64,000 bases of DNA from Algibacter sp. (lineage in GTDB: Bacteria > Bacteroidota > Bacteroidia > Flavobacteriales > Flavobacteriaceae), in NCBI RefSeq assembly GCF_029245835.1, contig NZ_JAQWOO010000045.1, positions 1-64,000 of the forward strand. Direction: 5' to 3'. This document shows, piece by piece, positions 1-7,818 of this stretch. Below the pieces are notes generated by a model. That model was given only the letters and a program-made list of their open reading frames with translations. It was not told where the DNA came from and did no database searches. A program made the position numbers and the translations under genes. The stretch's first letter is position 1. Each line of letters opens with the position of its first letter.

Positions 1-225
1 CAAAATAAATCTGTAATTTTAGAGTAACAAAACATAGATAGGTTTTTAGATTAATAAATTGAATTTCAGTACTTTAATTTACTAAAAATCTATCTTTTTT
101 ACTATTAAAACTTATCTAAATATTAATCGAACTCAGGTTTAAACGACTTAAGTTTACTTTTTTTCTGATAAACTCAACTGTTCTTATAATTTCAAACCTA
201 ACCTATCCAGTTTTCAGAAATTCAG

Positions 226-233
226 TATTTTTG
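226..233 (+). promoter_or_regulatory. candidate -7 promoter box
   Basis: The octamer TATTTTTG fits the Bacteroidota -7 consensus TAnnTTTG and lies 28 bp upstream of the DUF4294 start. No clear -33 TTG is seen at the usual distance. The rest of bases 1-261 is AT-rich and holds nothing else that I recognise. Confidence 0.4.
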
Positions 234-261
234 GCATAATAAATGTCCCATTATTTATTAG

Positions 262-939
262 ATGAACGACTTAAAATACATACTAATAATTTGCCCTTTC
301 ATGCTGATTGCTCAGATAAAGGACATTAAACAAGATTCTATACCTAAAGAATATCTTATTATTGAAGGCGATTCAGTACCTAGAACATCTATAGATTTAG
401 ATGAAGTGATGCTTTTACATAAGCTCAAGTTTGATAGTAGAGACGATAGAATCCGGTATTTAATTTTAAGACGAAAAACCATCAAAGTATACCCGTATGC
501 TAAAATGGCAGCAGAACGCTTAGATTCTATGAATACAAGGTTAGCAACACTTACTAGGAATCGTGAAAAGAAACGTTATACAAAACGTATTCAAAAATAT
601 ATTGAGGGTGAGTTCTCTGAGGAATTAAAAAAAATGTCGCGTACAGAAGGGCAAATTTTAGTAAAACTCATACACCGCCAAATAGGAAAAACAGCGTTTG
701 ATTTAATAAAGGAATTACGAAGTGGTTGGCGTGCCTTTTGGTATAATACAACTGCCAGTATGTTTGATATTTCACTAAAACGAGAATTTGACCCACTAAA
801 CCAAAAAGAGGATTATTTAATTGAAGATGTCTTGCAACGTAACTTTCAAAGCGGACGATTAGAACGTCAAAAATCAGCTATTAAATTCGATTTTTACGAT
901 TTAACAAATAAGTGGGTTCATCAAAATACACCCGAATAA
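262..939 (+). CDS. DUF4294 domain-containing protein
   Basis: A 225-residue protein of the DUF4294 family, which is confined to Bacteroidota and has no known function. A short hydrophobic stretch (about residues 5-17) ending in Ala-Gln suggests a signal peptide and export to the periplasm. The middle is rich in Arg and Lys (RYLILRRKTIKVYPYA, a family hallmark), followed by helical charged segments and an RSGWRAFWYN patch near residue 172. The stop codon is followed immediately by the ATG of the TrhA-like gene, so the two are probably co-transcribed and translationally coupled. The family call rests on recognition of the core motif; the cellular role is unknown. Confidence 0.8.
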   Translation: MNDLKYILIICPFMLIAQIKDIKQDSIPKEYLIIEGDSVPRTSIDLDEVMLLHKLKFDSRDDRIRYLILRRKTIKVYPYAKMAAERLDSMNTRLATLTRNREKKRYTKRIQKYIEGEFSEELKKMSRTEGQILVKLIHRQIGKTAFDLIKELRSGWRAFWYNTTASMFDISLKREFDPLNQKEDYLIEDVLQRNFQSGRLERQKSAIKFDFYDLTNKWVHQNTPE

Positions 940-1566
940 ATGCGTGTTCAAACTCCATTCGAAGAAAAACTCAATGCCATATCTCATGCCATTGGTGCTT
1001 TGTTTGGTATTGCAGCCCTAGTTTTACTCATCTTAAAGGAAACGAGTAAAACGAGTTGGAGCTTATTTAGCGTCATTGTTTACGGTACTTCAATCATCAT
1101 CTTATTTATGGCTTCAACATTTTACCACGCCGTAAAAGGGGAGAAGCGAAAGCACTATTTTAGAATTGTAGACCACATCAGTATTTATTTCTTAATAGCG
1201 GGAACCTACACGCCAGTTTGTTTAATCGCTTTAGAGCATACTTTAGGGTGGACACTCTTTTTCGTCGTTTGGGGGATTGCAGCTTTTGGTGTGATTTTAA
1301 AACTTTTTTTTACAGGAAAGTTTGAATTATTTTCAACGCTGCTTTATTTAGTCATGGGCTGGCTCATTATTTTTGACTTTTCTAATTTAGCTGAAACTAT
1401 AGGTAACCCTGGTATATTATTCTTATTTGCAGGCGGATTATCCTACACAGTCGGTATTGTTTTTTATGCGATTCAAAAAATACCATTTAACCATGTGATT
1501 TGGCATCTGTTTGTTTTGGCAGGCGCTATTTGTCACTTTTTCATGATTTACTTGTATGTAATATAA
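940..1566 (+). CDS. hemolysin III family protein (TrhA/YqfA-like, PAQR fold)
   Basis: A 208-residue integral membrane protein with about seven hydrophobic helices. It carries the marks of the hemolysin III/PAQR family: EEKLNAISHAIG at the N-terminus, STFYHA near residue 60, DHISIYFLIAGTYTP near 80-95 and a C-terminal WHLFVLAGAICHFF helix. The conserved His and Asp residues form the zinc site in PAQR relatives. Family members are linked to membrane homeostasis; haemolysis is mostly an artefact of overexpression. The start codon directly abuts the stop of the DUF4294 gene, which supports an operon. Confidence 0.88.
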   Translation: MRVQTPFEEKLNAISHAIGALFGIAALVLLILKETSKTSWSLFSVIVYGTSIIILFMASTFYHAVKGEKRKHYFRIVDHISIYFLIAGTYTPVCLIALEHTLGWTLFFVVWGIAAFGVILKLFFTGKFELFSTLLYLVMGWLIIFDFSNLAETIGNPGILFLFAGGLSYTVGIVFYAIQKIPFNHVIWHLFVLAGAICHFFMIYLYVI

Positions 1567-1583
1567 TGATATTATAATTTTCT

Positions 1584-2075
1584 ATGATTACCATTAAACG
1601 AGCCAATACAACTTCAGGCTATCATCAAATAGAAGCTTTAGCAGATACTATTTGGAGAGCGCATTACATTCCCATAGTTGGAAAACCGCAAATAGATTAT
1701 ATGTTAGATAAATTTCAATCTGCGAAAGCTATTGAAAAACAAGTTGAAGAAGGTTTTGAGTATTTCTTTTTAATTTATTATGGAACTCCAGTTGGCTATA
1801 TGTCCATAAAACAAGAAGTTAAGGCTTTGTTTTTAAGTAAACTATATATACTGAGTAGCTACAGAGGTAAAAAAATAGGTAAGACTGCCATGCCGTTTAT
1901 AGAAAACAAAGTGAAAGCTTATAATTTGGAACGTATTAGGTTAACGGTCAATAAGAATAATAGCAATGCAATTAAAGCTTACGAAAAATTAGGTTTTGTA
2001 AATGTACGACCATTGGTTACCGATATAGGAAATGGCTTTGTAATGGATGATTATGAGATGGTGAAAAAGGTTTGA
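1584..2075 (+). CDS. GNAT family N-acetyltransferase
   Basis: A 163-residue protein with the GNAT fold. The acetyl-CoA pyrophosphate loop is visible as SSYRGKKIGKTAM (about residues 92-104, R/QxxGxG/A pattern). It is followed by the NKNNSNAIKAYEKLGF motif (about 123-138) typical of RimI-like acetyltransferases. The substrate cannot be told. It lies 17 bp after the TrhA-like gene on the same strand, so it is probably the third gene of that operon. Confidence 0.88.
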   Translation: MITIKRANTTSGYHQIEALADTIWRAHYIPIVGKPQIDYMLDKFQSAKAIEKQVEEGFEYFFLIYYGTPVGYMSIKQEVKALFLSKLYILSSYRGKKIGKTAMPFIENKVKAYNLERIRLTVNKNNSNAIKAYEKLGFVNVRPLVTDIGNGFVMDDYEMVKKV

Positions 2076-2083
2076 TGTCTTAT

Positions 2084-2198
2084 GTCATTACGAGGAGCTC
2101 AGTGACGTGGTAATCTTTTCAATTGAATTTCAATGTGTAATTAGATGAAAGCGATAAAACAGATTGCCACAACATTTTTCAAATGTTTCGCAAAGACG
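2084..2198. repeat. REPIN-like inverted repeat, GTCATTRCGAGG family
   Basis: Two related arms face each other. The left arm (2084-2116) begins GTCATTACGAGG and ends in GGTAATCT; the right arm (2161-2198) begins AGATTGCCAC and ends in GCAAAGACG. The same family occurs at 5786-5885 and as a single arm at about 9594-9626. Such paired units are common between flavobacterial genes and are probably non-autonomous mobile repeats. Confidence 0.6.
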
Positions 2199-2211
2199 TT
2201 TCATTTTAATT

Positions 2212-2640
2212 TCACCCTTCAATAACCTCCTTATATTCCTCAAAAAAAGCTTCAAACAAGCTCATGTTTTTATTGAAGAATTCCATAACATCGCGCCAAG
2301 AGTTTTTATTATGTATAGAAACCTTTTGTTCAAGAGGCACATAGATTCTTGAAATTTCCTTTTTGTTTTCTAAAAAATATGCCTCCTCATAAATAGCTTC
2401 AGGAAGATATTCCTCTAAAAGAATCGATTTTAAGGCAACTAACTTTTCCCAAAAATTAATACGGTTTTCTAAATCATCCTCTAAATCTAAAGCCACTAAA
2501 GCTGTTTTATTATCAAAATGAAATTTAAAACTTAAGCCTTTCAGTTTGGTATCATACAAAACCCATTTCCGTGGGAACGATTTCCCAAAGCTTGTCCAAA
2601 ATTCTTGTCTTAATATGCGCGATTCTTCTTTAGAGAACAT
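2212..2640 (-). CDS. DUF4268 domain-containing protein
   Basis: A 142-residue protein matching the DUF4268 family. It begins MFSKEESRILRQEFW and contains the WVLYDTKLKGLSFKFHFDN segment, a patch of acidic residues and WRDVMEFFN near the C-terminus. DUF4268 domains occur alone in flavobacteria and also fused to nuclease-like domains elsewhere, but no catalytic motif is visible here. It stands between two interspersed repeats with no obvious operon partner. Function is unknown. Confidence 0.75.
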   Translation of the reverse strand: MFSKEESRILRQEFWTSFGKSFPRKWVLYDTKLKGLSFKFHFDNKTALVALDLEDDLENRINFWEKLVALKSILLEEYLPEAIYEEAYFLENKKEISRIYVPLEQKVSIHNKNSWRDVMEFFNKNMSLFEAFFEEYKEVIEG

Positions 2641-2643
2641 TTA

Positions 2644-2770
2644 AAAGCCCTTCCTTAATCCTTCCCAAAGGGAAGGAAACACTTTTGTGTTAATAATTTA
2701 TACTTATAATTTTTACATTTCGTTATCCATAACAGTTCCCTTTCCTTTGGAAAGAGGGTAGGGAAAGGCC
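2644..2770. repeat. REPIN-like inverted repeat, CCTTCCCAAAGGGAAGG family
   Basis: Each arm has an inner palindrome (left arm CCTTCCCAAAGGGAAGG at about 2660-2677; right arm around CCTTTGG at 2750). The outer parts read AAGCCCTTCC on one side and GGGAAAGGCC on the other, so the arms are inverted to each other about 55 bp apart. The same design recurs at 30186-30351. The right arm ends just before the stop codon of the ZIP transporter gene. Confidence 0.55.
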
Positions 2771-2771
2771 T

Positions 2772-3446
2772 CTATACCAAATAAGCCACCCCAACCCCAA
2801 GTATAATAGAAATAAACTTAGATAAGTTGAATTTATGCCCTTCGCCACTTTCAAACAAAATGGTGGTGGAAATATGGAAAAATATCCCAATAACTATGGC
2901 GTTAATAACATGCGCATATTCAGCAATCATAATGGACGAATGTGAAATCCAAGTGCCCAACGGTGTCATTAATGCAAATACCAACAAAAAGCTTCCAATC
3001 TGTATTTTAGTATAATTAGACTGTAATAAAAACATAGTAATTAACGTAGCAATGGGTATTTTATGCACCAAAACCCCATACACCATATCATTGTGGTCAT
3101 GAATAGAAAAGCCTTCTAAAAAACTATGGATACATAAACTGATAAAGAGCAACCACGGAAAAGCGGTATCGTGTTTATGAATATGCACATGCCCATGTTC
3201 TGCCCCCTTCGAGAATAACTCCAACACAATTTGTAGCATAATACCGCACATAATAAAAAGGCCAGTAAGCTTGGTGTTTAAATGACTATAAACCTCCGGA
3301 AGCAATTCAAAAAGGGTTAAAGCCAATAAAAAGGCACCACTAAAAGAGAGTAGGAGCTTGGTGTTCCAAGACTTTTGTTTTTTACTAAAAAAAGCTAAAA
3401 CAAAGCCTAAAACCACTGCAAGTATGGGAAAAAGAAACTTATTCAT
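2772..3446 (-). CDS. ZIP family metal transporter
   Basis: A 224-residue membrane protein with about eight hydrophobic helices. A histidine-rich loop (GHVHIHKHD, about residues 85-93) precedes the ZIP signature helices HSFLEGFSIHDH and VLVHKIPIA. The conserved His and Glu residues in these two helices form the metal site in ZIP proteins. It probably imports zinc or a related divalent metal into the cytoplasm. The gene is monocistronic between interspersed repeats, and no metal-regulated operator was recognised upstream. Confidence 0.88.
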   Translation of the reverse strand: MNKFLFPILAVVLGFVLAFFSKKQKSWNTKLLLSFSGAFLLALTLFELLPEVYSHLNTKLTGLFIMCGIMLQIVLELFSKGAEHGHVHIHKHDTAFPWLLFISLCIHSFLEGFSIHDHNDMVYGVLVHKIPIATLITMFLLQSNYTKIQIGSFLLVFALMTPLGTWISHSSIMIAEYAHVINAIVIGIFFHISTTILFESGEGHKFNLSKFISIILGVGVAYLV

Positions 3447-3479
3447 TTAAAATAATACTGTAATTATTATTACTTATGT

Positions 3480-3548
3480 CCCCTCGATCGCAGTCGAGAG
3501 GTTCTTTAAATCCGATATTTTTATTAGGTCTCGACTGCGCCCGACCAG
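3480..3548. repeat. inverted repeat CGCAGTCGAG / CTCGACTGCG
   Basis: CGCAGTCGAG near 3489 is matched by CTCGACTGCG near 3530, and the left arm also folds on itself. A partial match (TTTCGACTGCG) lies near 5738. This intergenic element belongs to the population of short flavobacterial repeats seen throughout the window. Confidence 0.45.
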
Positions 3549-3636
3549 ACATTAAATATTTTTTTAAAAATTATTGATAAAGCCAATTATCAATAAAATT
3601 CACCACATTACTAATAATTAAATGTCGATTATCAAC

Positions 3637-4368
3637 CTATTTAAAAATCATAACTAAACGTTCCGAAGTTTTTGGGTTAAACTTATGCAACTTATAATCA
3701 CCAAAAACATCTAATAAATATACACCAGCCTGTTCAAAAAGCGCTTCAAAATCAGCTAAGGTAAAACCACGCACACGCTCCTGAAAATTGTACAACCTTT
3801 CATCAGCCGTAAAAGTAATATCTTTTATAATATATCCATCTTCCACGTAGCGTTTTAAATGGAAATCAATATCCTCAACCGTTTTAACCTCTTCAGGCAC
3901 TAAATTATCAATCACAAACTCACTATTCATAAAATCAATAACCCCAAAACCAAAGGGGTTTAATTCTGCTTTAATAGCCTCAATAGTTTTCAAATTATCC
4001 GCATCATCCTCAAAATACCCAAAACTGGTAAACAGATTAAAAACCGCGTCAAACGTTTTGTGGTAAGGGGTACACATATCATGCACATCAAAACGCAAGC
4101 GGTGGTTTTCAAACTGTTTTGCAAAATCAATGCTATTCGCACTTAAATCCACACCCGTTACATCAAATCCAATTTTATTAAGGTATAAAGCATGTCGCCC
4201 CTTTCCGCAAGCCAAATCTAAAATAGTACCACCCTCCGGAATATTTAAGTAATTGGTAAGCGTATCCATAAAAGCATGCGCTTCGGTATCATCCCTGTCT
4301 TTATATAAAATGTGATAAAATGGCGTGTCAAACCAAGAAGTAAACCAAGCCGTTGTGTTGTTAGTCAT
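3637..4368 (-). CDS. class I SAM-dependent methyltransferase
   Basis: A 243-residue methyltransferase with a Rossmann-type SAM domain. Motif I is LDLACGKGRHALYL (about residues 49-62). The acidic residue after beta-2 sits in VTGVDLS, and the DAVFNLFTSFGYF stretch is the post-II region. Small methyltransferases of this type are usually annotated without a substrate. The start MTNNTTAWFTSWFDTPFYHILY is typical for the flavobacterial family. It is flanked by repeats and has no operon partner. Confidence 0.85.
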   Translation of the reverse strand: MTNNTTAWFTSWFDTPFYHILYKDRDDTEAHAFMDTLTNYLNIPEGGTILDLACGKGRHALYLNKIGFDVTGVDLSANSIDFAKQFENHRLRFDVHDMCTPYHKTFDAVFNLFTSFGYFEDDADNLKTIEAIKAELNPFGFGVIDFMNSEFVIDNLVPEEVKTVEDIDFHLKRYVEDGYIIKDITFTADERLYNFQERVRGFTLADFEALFEQAGVYLLDVFGDYKLHKFNPKTSERLVMIFK

Positions 4369-4375
4369 ATGTTTT

Positions 4376-4487
4376 TTTTGGGGTTACCCCGCCCAAAAGC
4401 GGGGTCAGGCTTTCCGTTACAAGTCCTCGCTTCTGCGCTTAGGCGCAAAAGCTGTGGGCTTTCCACTGCAATCCTTAACCCGAATTA
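4376..4487. repeat. interspersed repeat of the GGGC...GGGCTTTCC family
   Basis: The stretch has a GC-rich stem (CCCCGCCCAAAAGCGGGG) and then the repeated phrase GGCTTTCCGTTACAAGTCC ... GGGCTTTCCACTGCAATCC. Related copies are at 9505-9672, 32404-32500 and 61107-61197. It lies in the short space between the divergent methyltransferase and THUMP methyltransferase genes, so it may overlap their promoters. Confidence 0.55.
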
Positions 4488-4566
4488 TCAATAAACTTTA
4501 CGTTTGCCGCAAAATTACATTATTTTTGCAATCTATTAGACGTAAATAGTCTATCAGACTTAAAAA

Positions 4567-5727
4567 ATGGCAGAAAATTTTAACATGGTAGCCAAAACCC
4601 TATTTGGCTTCGAAGATTTATTAGAAAAAGAACTCACACAACTTGGCGCTATGTACGTAAAAAAAGGCGTCCGAAACGTCGCTTTTTCAGGCGATAAAGG
4701 GTTTATGTACAAATGCAATTTAGCATTGCGTACCGCAGTAAAAATCCTAAAACCCATCCATTCCTTTACCGTAAAAAATGAAAAAGATTTATACGATAAA
4801 ATTTACGCCATGGATTGGTCGCAGTATTTAAAACCAACAGGAACATTGGCGGTAGATGCCACCATACATTCCGATTTGTTTTCGCACTCGCTATACATCG
4901 CACAAAAAACAAAAGACGCCATAGTTGATAAGTTTAGAGAAACCGACGGACAACGACCAAACGTAGACCTCAAATTCCCAGACCTAAAAATAAACGTGCA
5001 TATCGATAGGAGAAAATGTACCATATCCCTAGATTCATCAGGCGATTCTCTTCATAAACGTGGCTATAAAACCGCCACCAATATTGCACCCATAAACGAA
5101 GTTCTGGCAGCAGGACTCATCATGCTATCTGGTTGGGACGGACAAACCGATTTTATGGATCCCATGTGCGGTTCCGGAACCATGCTCATAGAAGCCGCTA
5201 TGATAGCCTGTAATATTCCGCCAAACCTTATGCGAAAAGAATTTGCATTCGAGCGCTGGCAAGATTGGGATGTGGAGCTATTCGAAAAAATTGAAGCATC
5301 CCTACTCGGAAAAACTCGTGATTTTCATCATAAAATCACAGGTTACGATAAAGCACCAAGTGCCGTATCCAAAGCCATAGAAAATGTAAAAAACGCTCAA
5401 CTAGAAGATTTTATAGACGTTAAGCACGAAGATTTTTTTAAAACCCAAAAGGGAGGCGACGAGAAACTTCATATGGTATTTAACCCGCCATACGGCGAGC
5501 GTTTAAATATCGATATGGAAGAATTTTACGCCAATATTGGCGATACGCTAAAACAAAACTATCCAGGTACAGATGCTTGGTTTATTACCTCAAACCTCGA
5601 TGCACTAAAGCATGTAGGATTGCGCCCTTCAAGAAAAATACATTTATTTAATGCGAAACTAGAATCGCGTTTAGTAAAATATGTGATGTACGAAGGGAGT
5701 AAGAAGGGGAAGTATATGAATAACTAA
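4567..5727 (+). CDS. THUMP domain class I SAM-dependent RNA methyltransferase (RlmL N-terminal-like)
   Basis: A 386-residue protein like the N-terminal half of E. coli RlmL, which makes m2G in 23S rRNA. Residues about 1-160 form the ferredoxin-like plus THUMP RNA-binding region, and about 165-380 the methyltransferase domain. Motif I is visible as FMDPMCGSGTMLIEAA (about residues 195-210). The catalytic NPPYGERL motif, typical of N2-guanine methyltransferases, is near 308-315. The RlmK-like second domain of E. coli RlmL is absent, as is normal in Bacteroidota. Target 23S rRNA is inferred from the family. Confidence 0.88.
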   Translation: MAENFNMVAKTLFGFEDLLEKELTQLGAMYVKKGVRNVAFSGDKGFMYKCNLALRTAVKILKPIHSFTVKNEKDLYDKIYAMDWSQYLKPTGTLAVDATIHSDLFSHSLYIAQKTKDAIVDKFRETDGQRPNVDLKFPDLKINVHIDRRKCTISLDSSGDSLHKRGYKTATNIAPINEVLAAGLIMLSGWDGQTDFMDPMCGSGTMLIEAAMIACNIPPNLMRKEFAFERWQDWDVELFEKIEASLLGKTRDFHHKITGYDKAPSAVSKAIENVKNAQLEDFIDVKHEDFFKTQKGGDEKLHMVFNPPYGERLNIDMEEFYANIGDTLKQNYPGTDAWFITSNLDALKHVGLRPSRKIHLFNAKLESRLVKYVMYEGSKKGKYMNN

Positions 5728-5785
5728 ATTCCTTCCTTTCGACTGCGTTCAAGATAAACTACAGCAGGAATCTCATGAATTGAAT

Positions 5786-5885
5786 CGTCATTGTGAGGCA
5801 CGAAGCAATCTGTTTGTTTAGAGTTATTAATAAAGTTCTAGTTTTTAATTAAGAGATTGCCACGTCGTACCTCCTCGCAATGACG
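5786..5885. repeat. REPIN-like inverted repeat, GTCATTGYGAGG family
   Basis: The left arm reads CGTCATTGTGAGG followed by GAAGCAATCTG, and the right arm reads AGAGATTGCCACG and ends CCTCGCAATGACG. The arms are inverted copies about 45 bp apart. Same family as 2084-2198. Confidence 0.65.
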
Positions 5886-5891
5886 GATTAA

Positions 5892-6404
5892 TTAAAACAA
5901 AGGCAACCGCTCAAACTGCGCAATTAAAAACAACTTACCACAAGCACGCGCATCAGACAATGCATCATGGTGTTTTAAAGCAATGTTATGCACTTTACAA
6001 CACGCATCTAACTTTGCAGGTTTATACCCTTTTTTACGATACATTTTAAGTGTACATTCCCAACGCTCGGGCATGATTAAATCAGACTGCGGAATGTTAT
6101 AATCTTTCATCGTTTTTAGTAAAACGGTTCTGTCAAAAGACTCATTATGTGCTACGGTAACGATACCCGAAATACGCTTTTTAATCTCTGGATAAACGCC
6201 TCTAAAGTTTGGAGAAAACTGCGTGTCATCTTCAGTAATACCATGCACTTGCTGGTTGTGCCAATTATAAGCGTTGTTTGGTGGTTGTATTAACGCATGA
6301 AACTCGTCAATAATAACACCATCTTTAAACGTTACAATACCAACAGAACAAATGTGGTGGCTTTTTGCGGTCTCGAAGTCTATGGCTGCAAATGTGGTTG
6401 ACAT
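5892..6404 (-). CDS. 3'-5' exonuclease, DnaQ-like DEDDh type
   Basis: A 170-residue DEDDh exonuclease. Motif I is AIDFETA (Asp and Glu at about residues 8-10), motif II is VTVAHNESFDRTVL (Asp about 105), and motif III is HHDALSDARACG (His and Asp about 147-152). All catalytic acidic residues and the histidine are present, so it should be active. Free-standing proteins of this size serve in DNA or RNA 3' end trimming; the exact substrate is not shown. It is a single gene between a repeat and the accessory region. Confidence 0.88.
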   Translation of the reverse strand: MSTTFAAIDFETAKSHHICSVGIVTFKDGVIIDEFHALIQPPNNAYNWHNQQVHGITEDDTQFSPNFRGVYPEIKKRISGIVTVAHNESFDRTVLLKTMKDYNIPQSDLIMPERWECTLKMYRKKGYKPAKLDACCKVHNIALKHHDALSDARACGKLFLIAQFERLPLF

Positions 6405-6507
6405 GGTTAAGGTTTTGGAAGTAAAGTTACAGTTTTATGTTTGGAATTTGGTTTTATATGCTATGAAGAATTCTTCTTGTTTTTTTAGAATTACTATATT
6501 AAATGGT

Positions 6508-6643
6508 TTCGCTACAGCTAAGCTCCGTTTAATGGCCGCAAGATGTTCTAATTCTAAAAAGACATGTTTTTAATAATCCTAAAATTAGATTAGAAAACTG
6601 TATTCGATATTTCTGTTACGCCACTAAGCGGCGCTTAGCGGTA
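6508..6643. repeat. direct repeat A, copy 1 (136 bp)
   Basis: This segment aligns without gaps to 7610-7745; by eye about 14 of 136 positions differ (near 90% identity). Its right end contains a hairpin (CCACTAAGCG / GCGCTTAGCGG). It forms the outer end of the first cargo unit (ParDE). Bases 6405-6507 between the exonuclease gene and this repeat hold nothing that I recognise. Confidence 0.85.
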
Positions 6644-6691
6644 GGGGGAGTAAACTGTTATTTCGTAAATAATTTTGGTCTCCGCTTATTG

Positions 6692-6800
6692 GTTTTGTGT
6701 ATGGTTAGTTGCGTGTTTCAGCAACTAATTTAGTAAACAAAAAAGAACGCGATAAAATTCGCGAGGATTTTCGTAAGTAGGCGAGAACTAGCCATTAATT
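6692..6800. other. imperfect hairpin region next to cassette 1
   Basis: Downstream of the ParE stop codon there is an inner stem TTAGTTGC / GCAACTAA with an 8-nt loop (about 6706-6729). An outer pair ATGGTTAG (about 6700) and CTAGCCAT (about 6789) could close a larger imperfect hairpin. CGCGATAAAATTCGCG lies between. The arrangement recalls the folded recombination sites of mobile gene cassettes, but no integron integrase is present, so this is only a structural resemblance. Confidence 0.35.
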
Positions 6801-6823
6801 ATACATGCTATTGTGTGTAGTTT

Positions 6824-7123
6824 TTATTCCATTATTCTATTTTTCAAATCCATTCTTTCGTGCAAAATTCTCGTTATCTCAACATAATTTTCGTTTAAAG
6901 TTCTGTAAAATATTATATGTCGATTTGCCTTTAATCCCAGAAGTTGTTCTGATATTCCGCCGTAGTATTTTCCTGAATCTGGATTCTCTGCAATTTCTTG
7001 ACAATTAGAAATAAGTCCATCGTAATATTTGTCAGCTTGCATTTCCGACCAAATTTCAAATGTATACTCCCAAATCTTTGATAAATCTTCAACAGCATTG
7101 TTGGTCAACTTATATTCAGCCAT
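6824..7123 (-). CDS. parE: type II toxin-antitoxin system ParE/RelE family toxin
   Basis: A 99-residue protein of the ParE/RelE superfamily. It shows the N-terminal helical hairpin (AVEDLSKIWEYTFEIWSEMQADKYYD), the beta-strand HIIFYR (about residues 69-74) and the final strand VEITRILHERMD (about 81-92) that define ParE toxins. ParE relatives poison DNA gyrase, although the target here is inferred. The gene overlaps the antitoxin gene by 8 bp, as in most parDE operons. The pair sits between repeat A copy 1 and repeat B copy 1, which suggests acquisition as a unit. Confidence 0.88.
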   Translation of the reverse strand: MAEYKLTNNAVEDLSKIWEYTFEIWSEMQADKYYDGLISNCQEIAENPDSGKYYGGISEQLLGLKANRHIIFYRTLNENYVEITRILHERMDLKNRIME

Positions 7124-7367
7124 TCGAGTGTTTTTTTGCTTTTAGAGATTCAAGATGTTTTTTTGGATCAAAATCGTGAGCTATTCCGCTGTCAATGCCT
7201 TCTTGAATTGCTTTTTTCAAAGCAATCACTTTACTTTCTTCTTCTTCTAAAAGTCTTAATCCAGCACGAATAACTTCGCTAACATTTTTAAATCTCCCTT
7301 CTCTAATGCTACTTTGGACAAATTGGTCGAAATAATTTCCGAGTGATATAGATGTGTTTTTACTCAT
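7116..7367 (-). CDS. parD: type II toxin-antitoxin system ParD family antitoxin
   Basis: An 83-residue antitoxin. Residues 1-45 form a ribbon-helix-helix DNA-binding domain (SISLGNYFDQFVQSSIREGRFKNVSEVIRAGLRLLEEEE). The charged C-terminal tail would wrap the toxin. It is encoded directly upstream of parE with an 8-bp overlap. A 19-bp perfect palindrome covering the promoter, just upstream of this start, is the natural site for autorepression by ParD or the ParDE complex. The assignment is strong; the DNA site is inferred. Confidence 0.9.
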   Translation of the reverse strand: MSKNTSISLGNYFDQFVQSSIREGRFKNVSEVIRAGLRLLEEEESKVIALKKAIQEGIDSGIAHDFDPKKHLESLKAKKHSNG

Positions 7368-7385
7368 TTTAGTACTAATTTAAAT

Positions 7386-7416
7386 CAAATATACCAAAAA
7401 TTGGTATAATGACCAA
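7386..7416 (-). promoter_or_regulatory. parDE promoter with palindromic operator
   Basis: On the minus strand the -7 box TATATTTG (7393-7386) follows a TTG (7416-7414) at 20 bp, a good match to the Bacteroidota promoter. A perfect 19-bp palindrome, TATACCAAAAATTGGTATA (7390-7408), covers the spacer and the edge of the -7 box. Binding there would block the promoter, so autoregulation by the ribbon-helix-helix antitoxin is the likely role. Confidence 0.7.
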
Positions 7417-7431
7417 ATTCCTCAAATTGCA

Positions 7432-7607
7432 TACAACATTTAGATATGGTTCCATTGTAATAAACTATATCGTTCGATACTGAAACAAGTACAGCACAAG
7501 TAAGCGAAGATGGAATTTTCTGACTAAAAAAGGAATGCGTACTTATATGAAATTATCAACAATGAATATTATAAATTAACAGTTCCGTAGCTTTCAAAAA
7601 AAAATCC
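7432..7607. repeat. direct repeat B, copy 1 (176 bp)
   Basis: Aligns without gaps to 8821-8996, with about 12 differences by eye (near 93% identity). It starts TACAACATTTAGATATGG and ends in an A-tract plus TCC. Only 2 bp separate it from repeat A copy 2. Copy 2 of this repeat is the immediate upstream region of the osmC-like gene, so copy 1 may be a duplicated promoter region of that gene. Confidence 0.88.
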
Positions 7608-7609
7608 CT

Positions 7610-7745
7610 TTCGTTGCTGCTAAGCTCCACTTAGAGGTCGCAAGATGTTCTAGTTCTAAAAAGACATGTTTTTATTAATCCTAAAATTAGATTAGAAAAC
7701 TGTATTGGTAATTTCTGTTACGCCACTAAGCGGAGCTTAGCGGTA
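7610..7745. repeat. direct repeat A, copy 2 (136 bp)
   Basis: Gap-free partner of 6508-6643. It follows repeat B copy 1 after 2 bp, which creates a B-A junction between the two cargo units. The right end carries the same TAAGCGGAGCTTAGCGG-type hairpin as copy 1. Bases 7746-7818 between this repeat and the nuclease stop codon hold only AT-rich sequence with a GTGCAACG motif. Confidence 0.85.
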
Positions 7746-7818
7746 TCGAGGGCTTTTGATTTATTATTTATTTTTTTAAGTGCTTTGTGCAACGATTACC
7801 GTTTTTGCAGTAGTGTTT

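Noticed and set aside
6692-6800. Integron attC site next to the parDE unit
   Set aside because: The hairpin layout is suggestive, but the conserved R and L boxes of attC could not be placed with confidence and no integron integrase is visible. It is kept only as a structural note.
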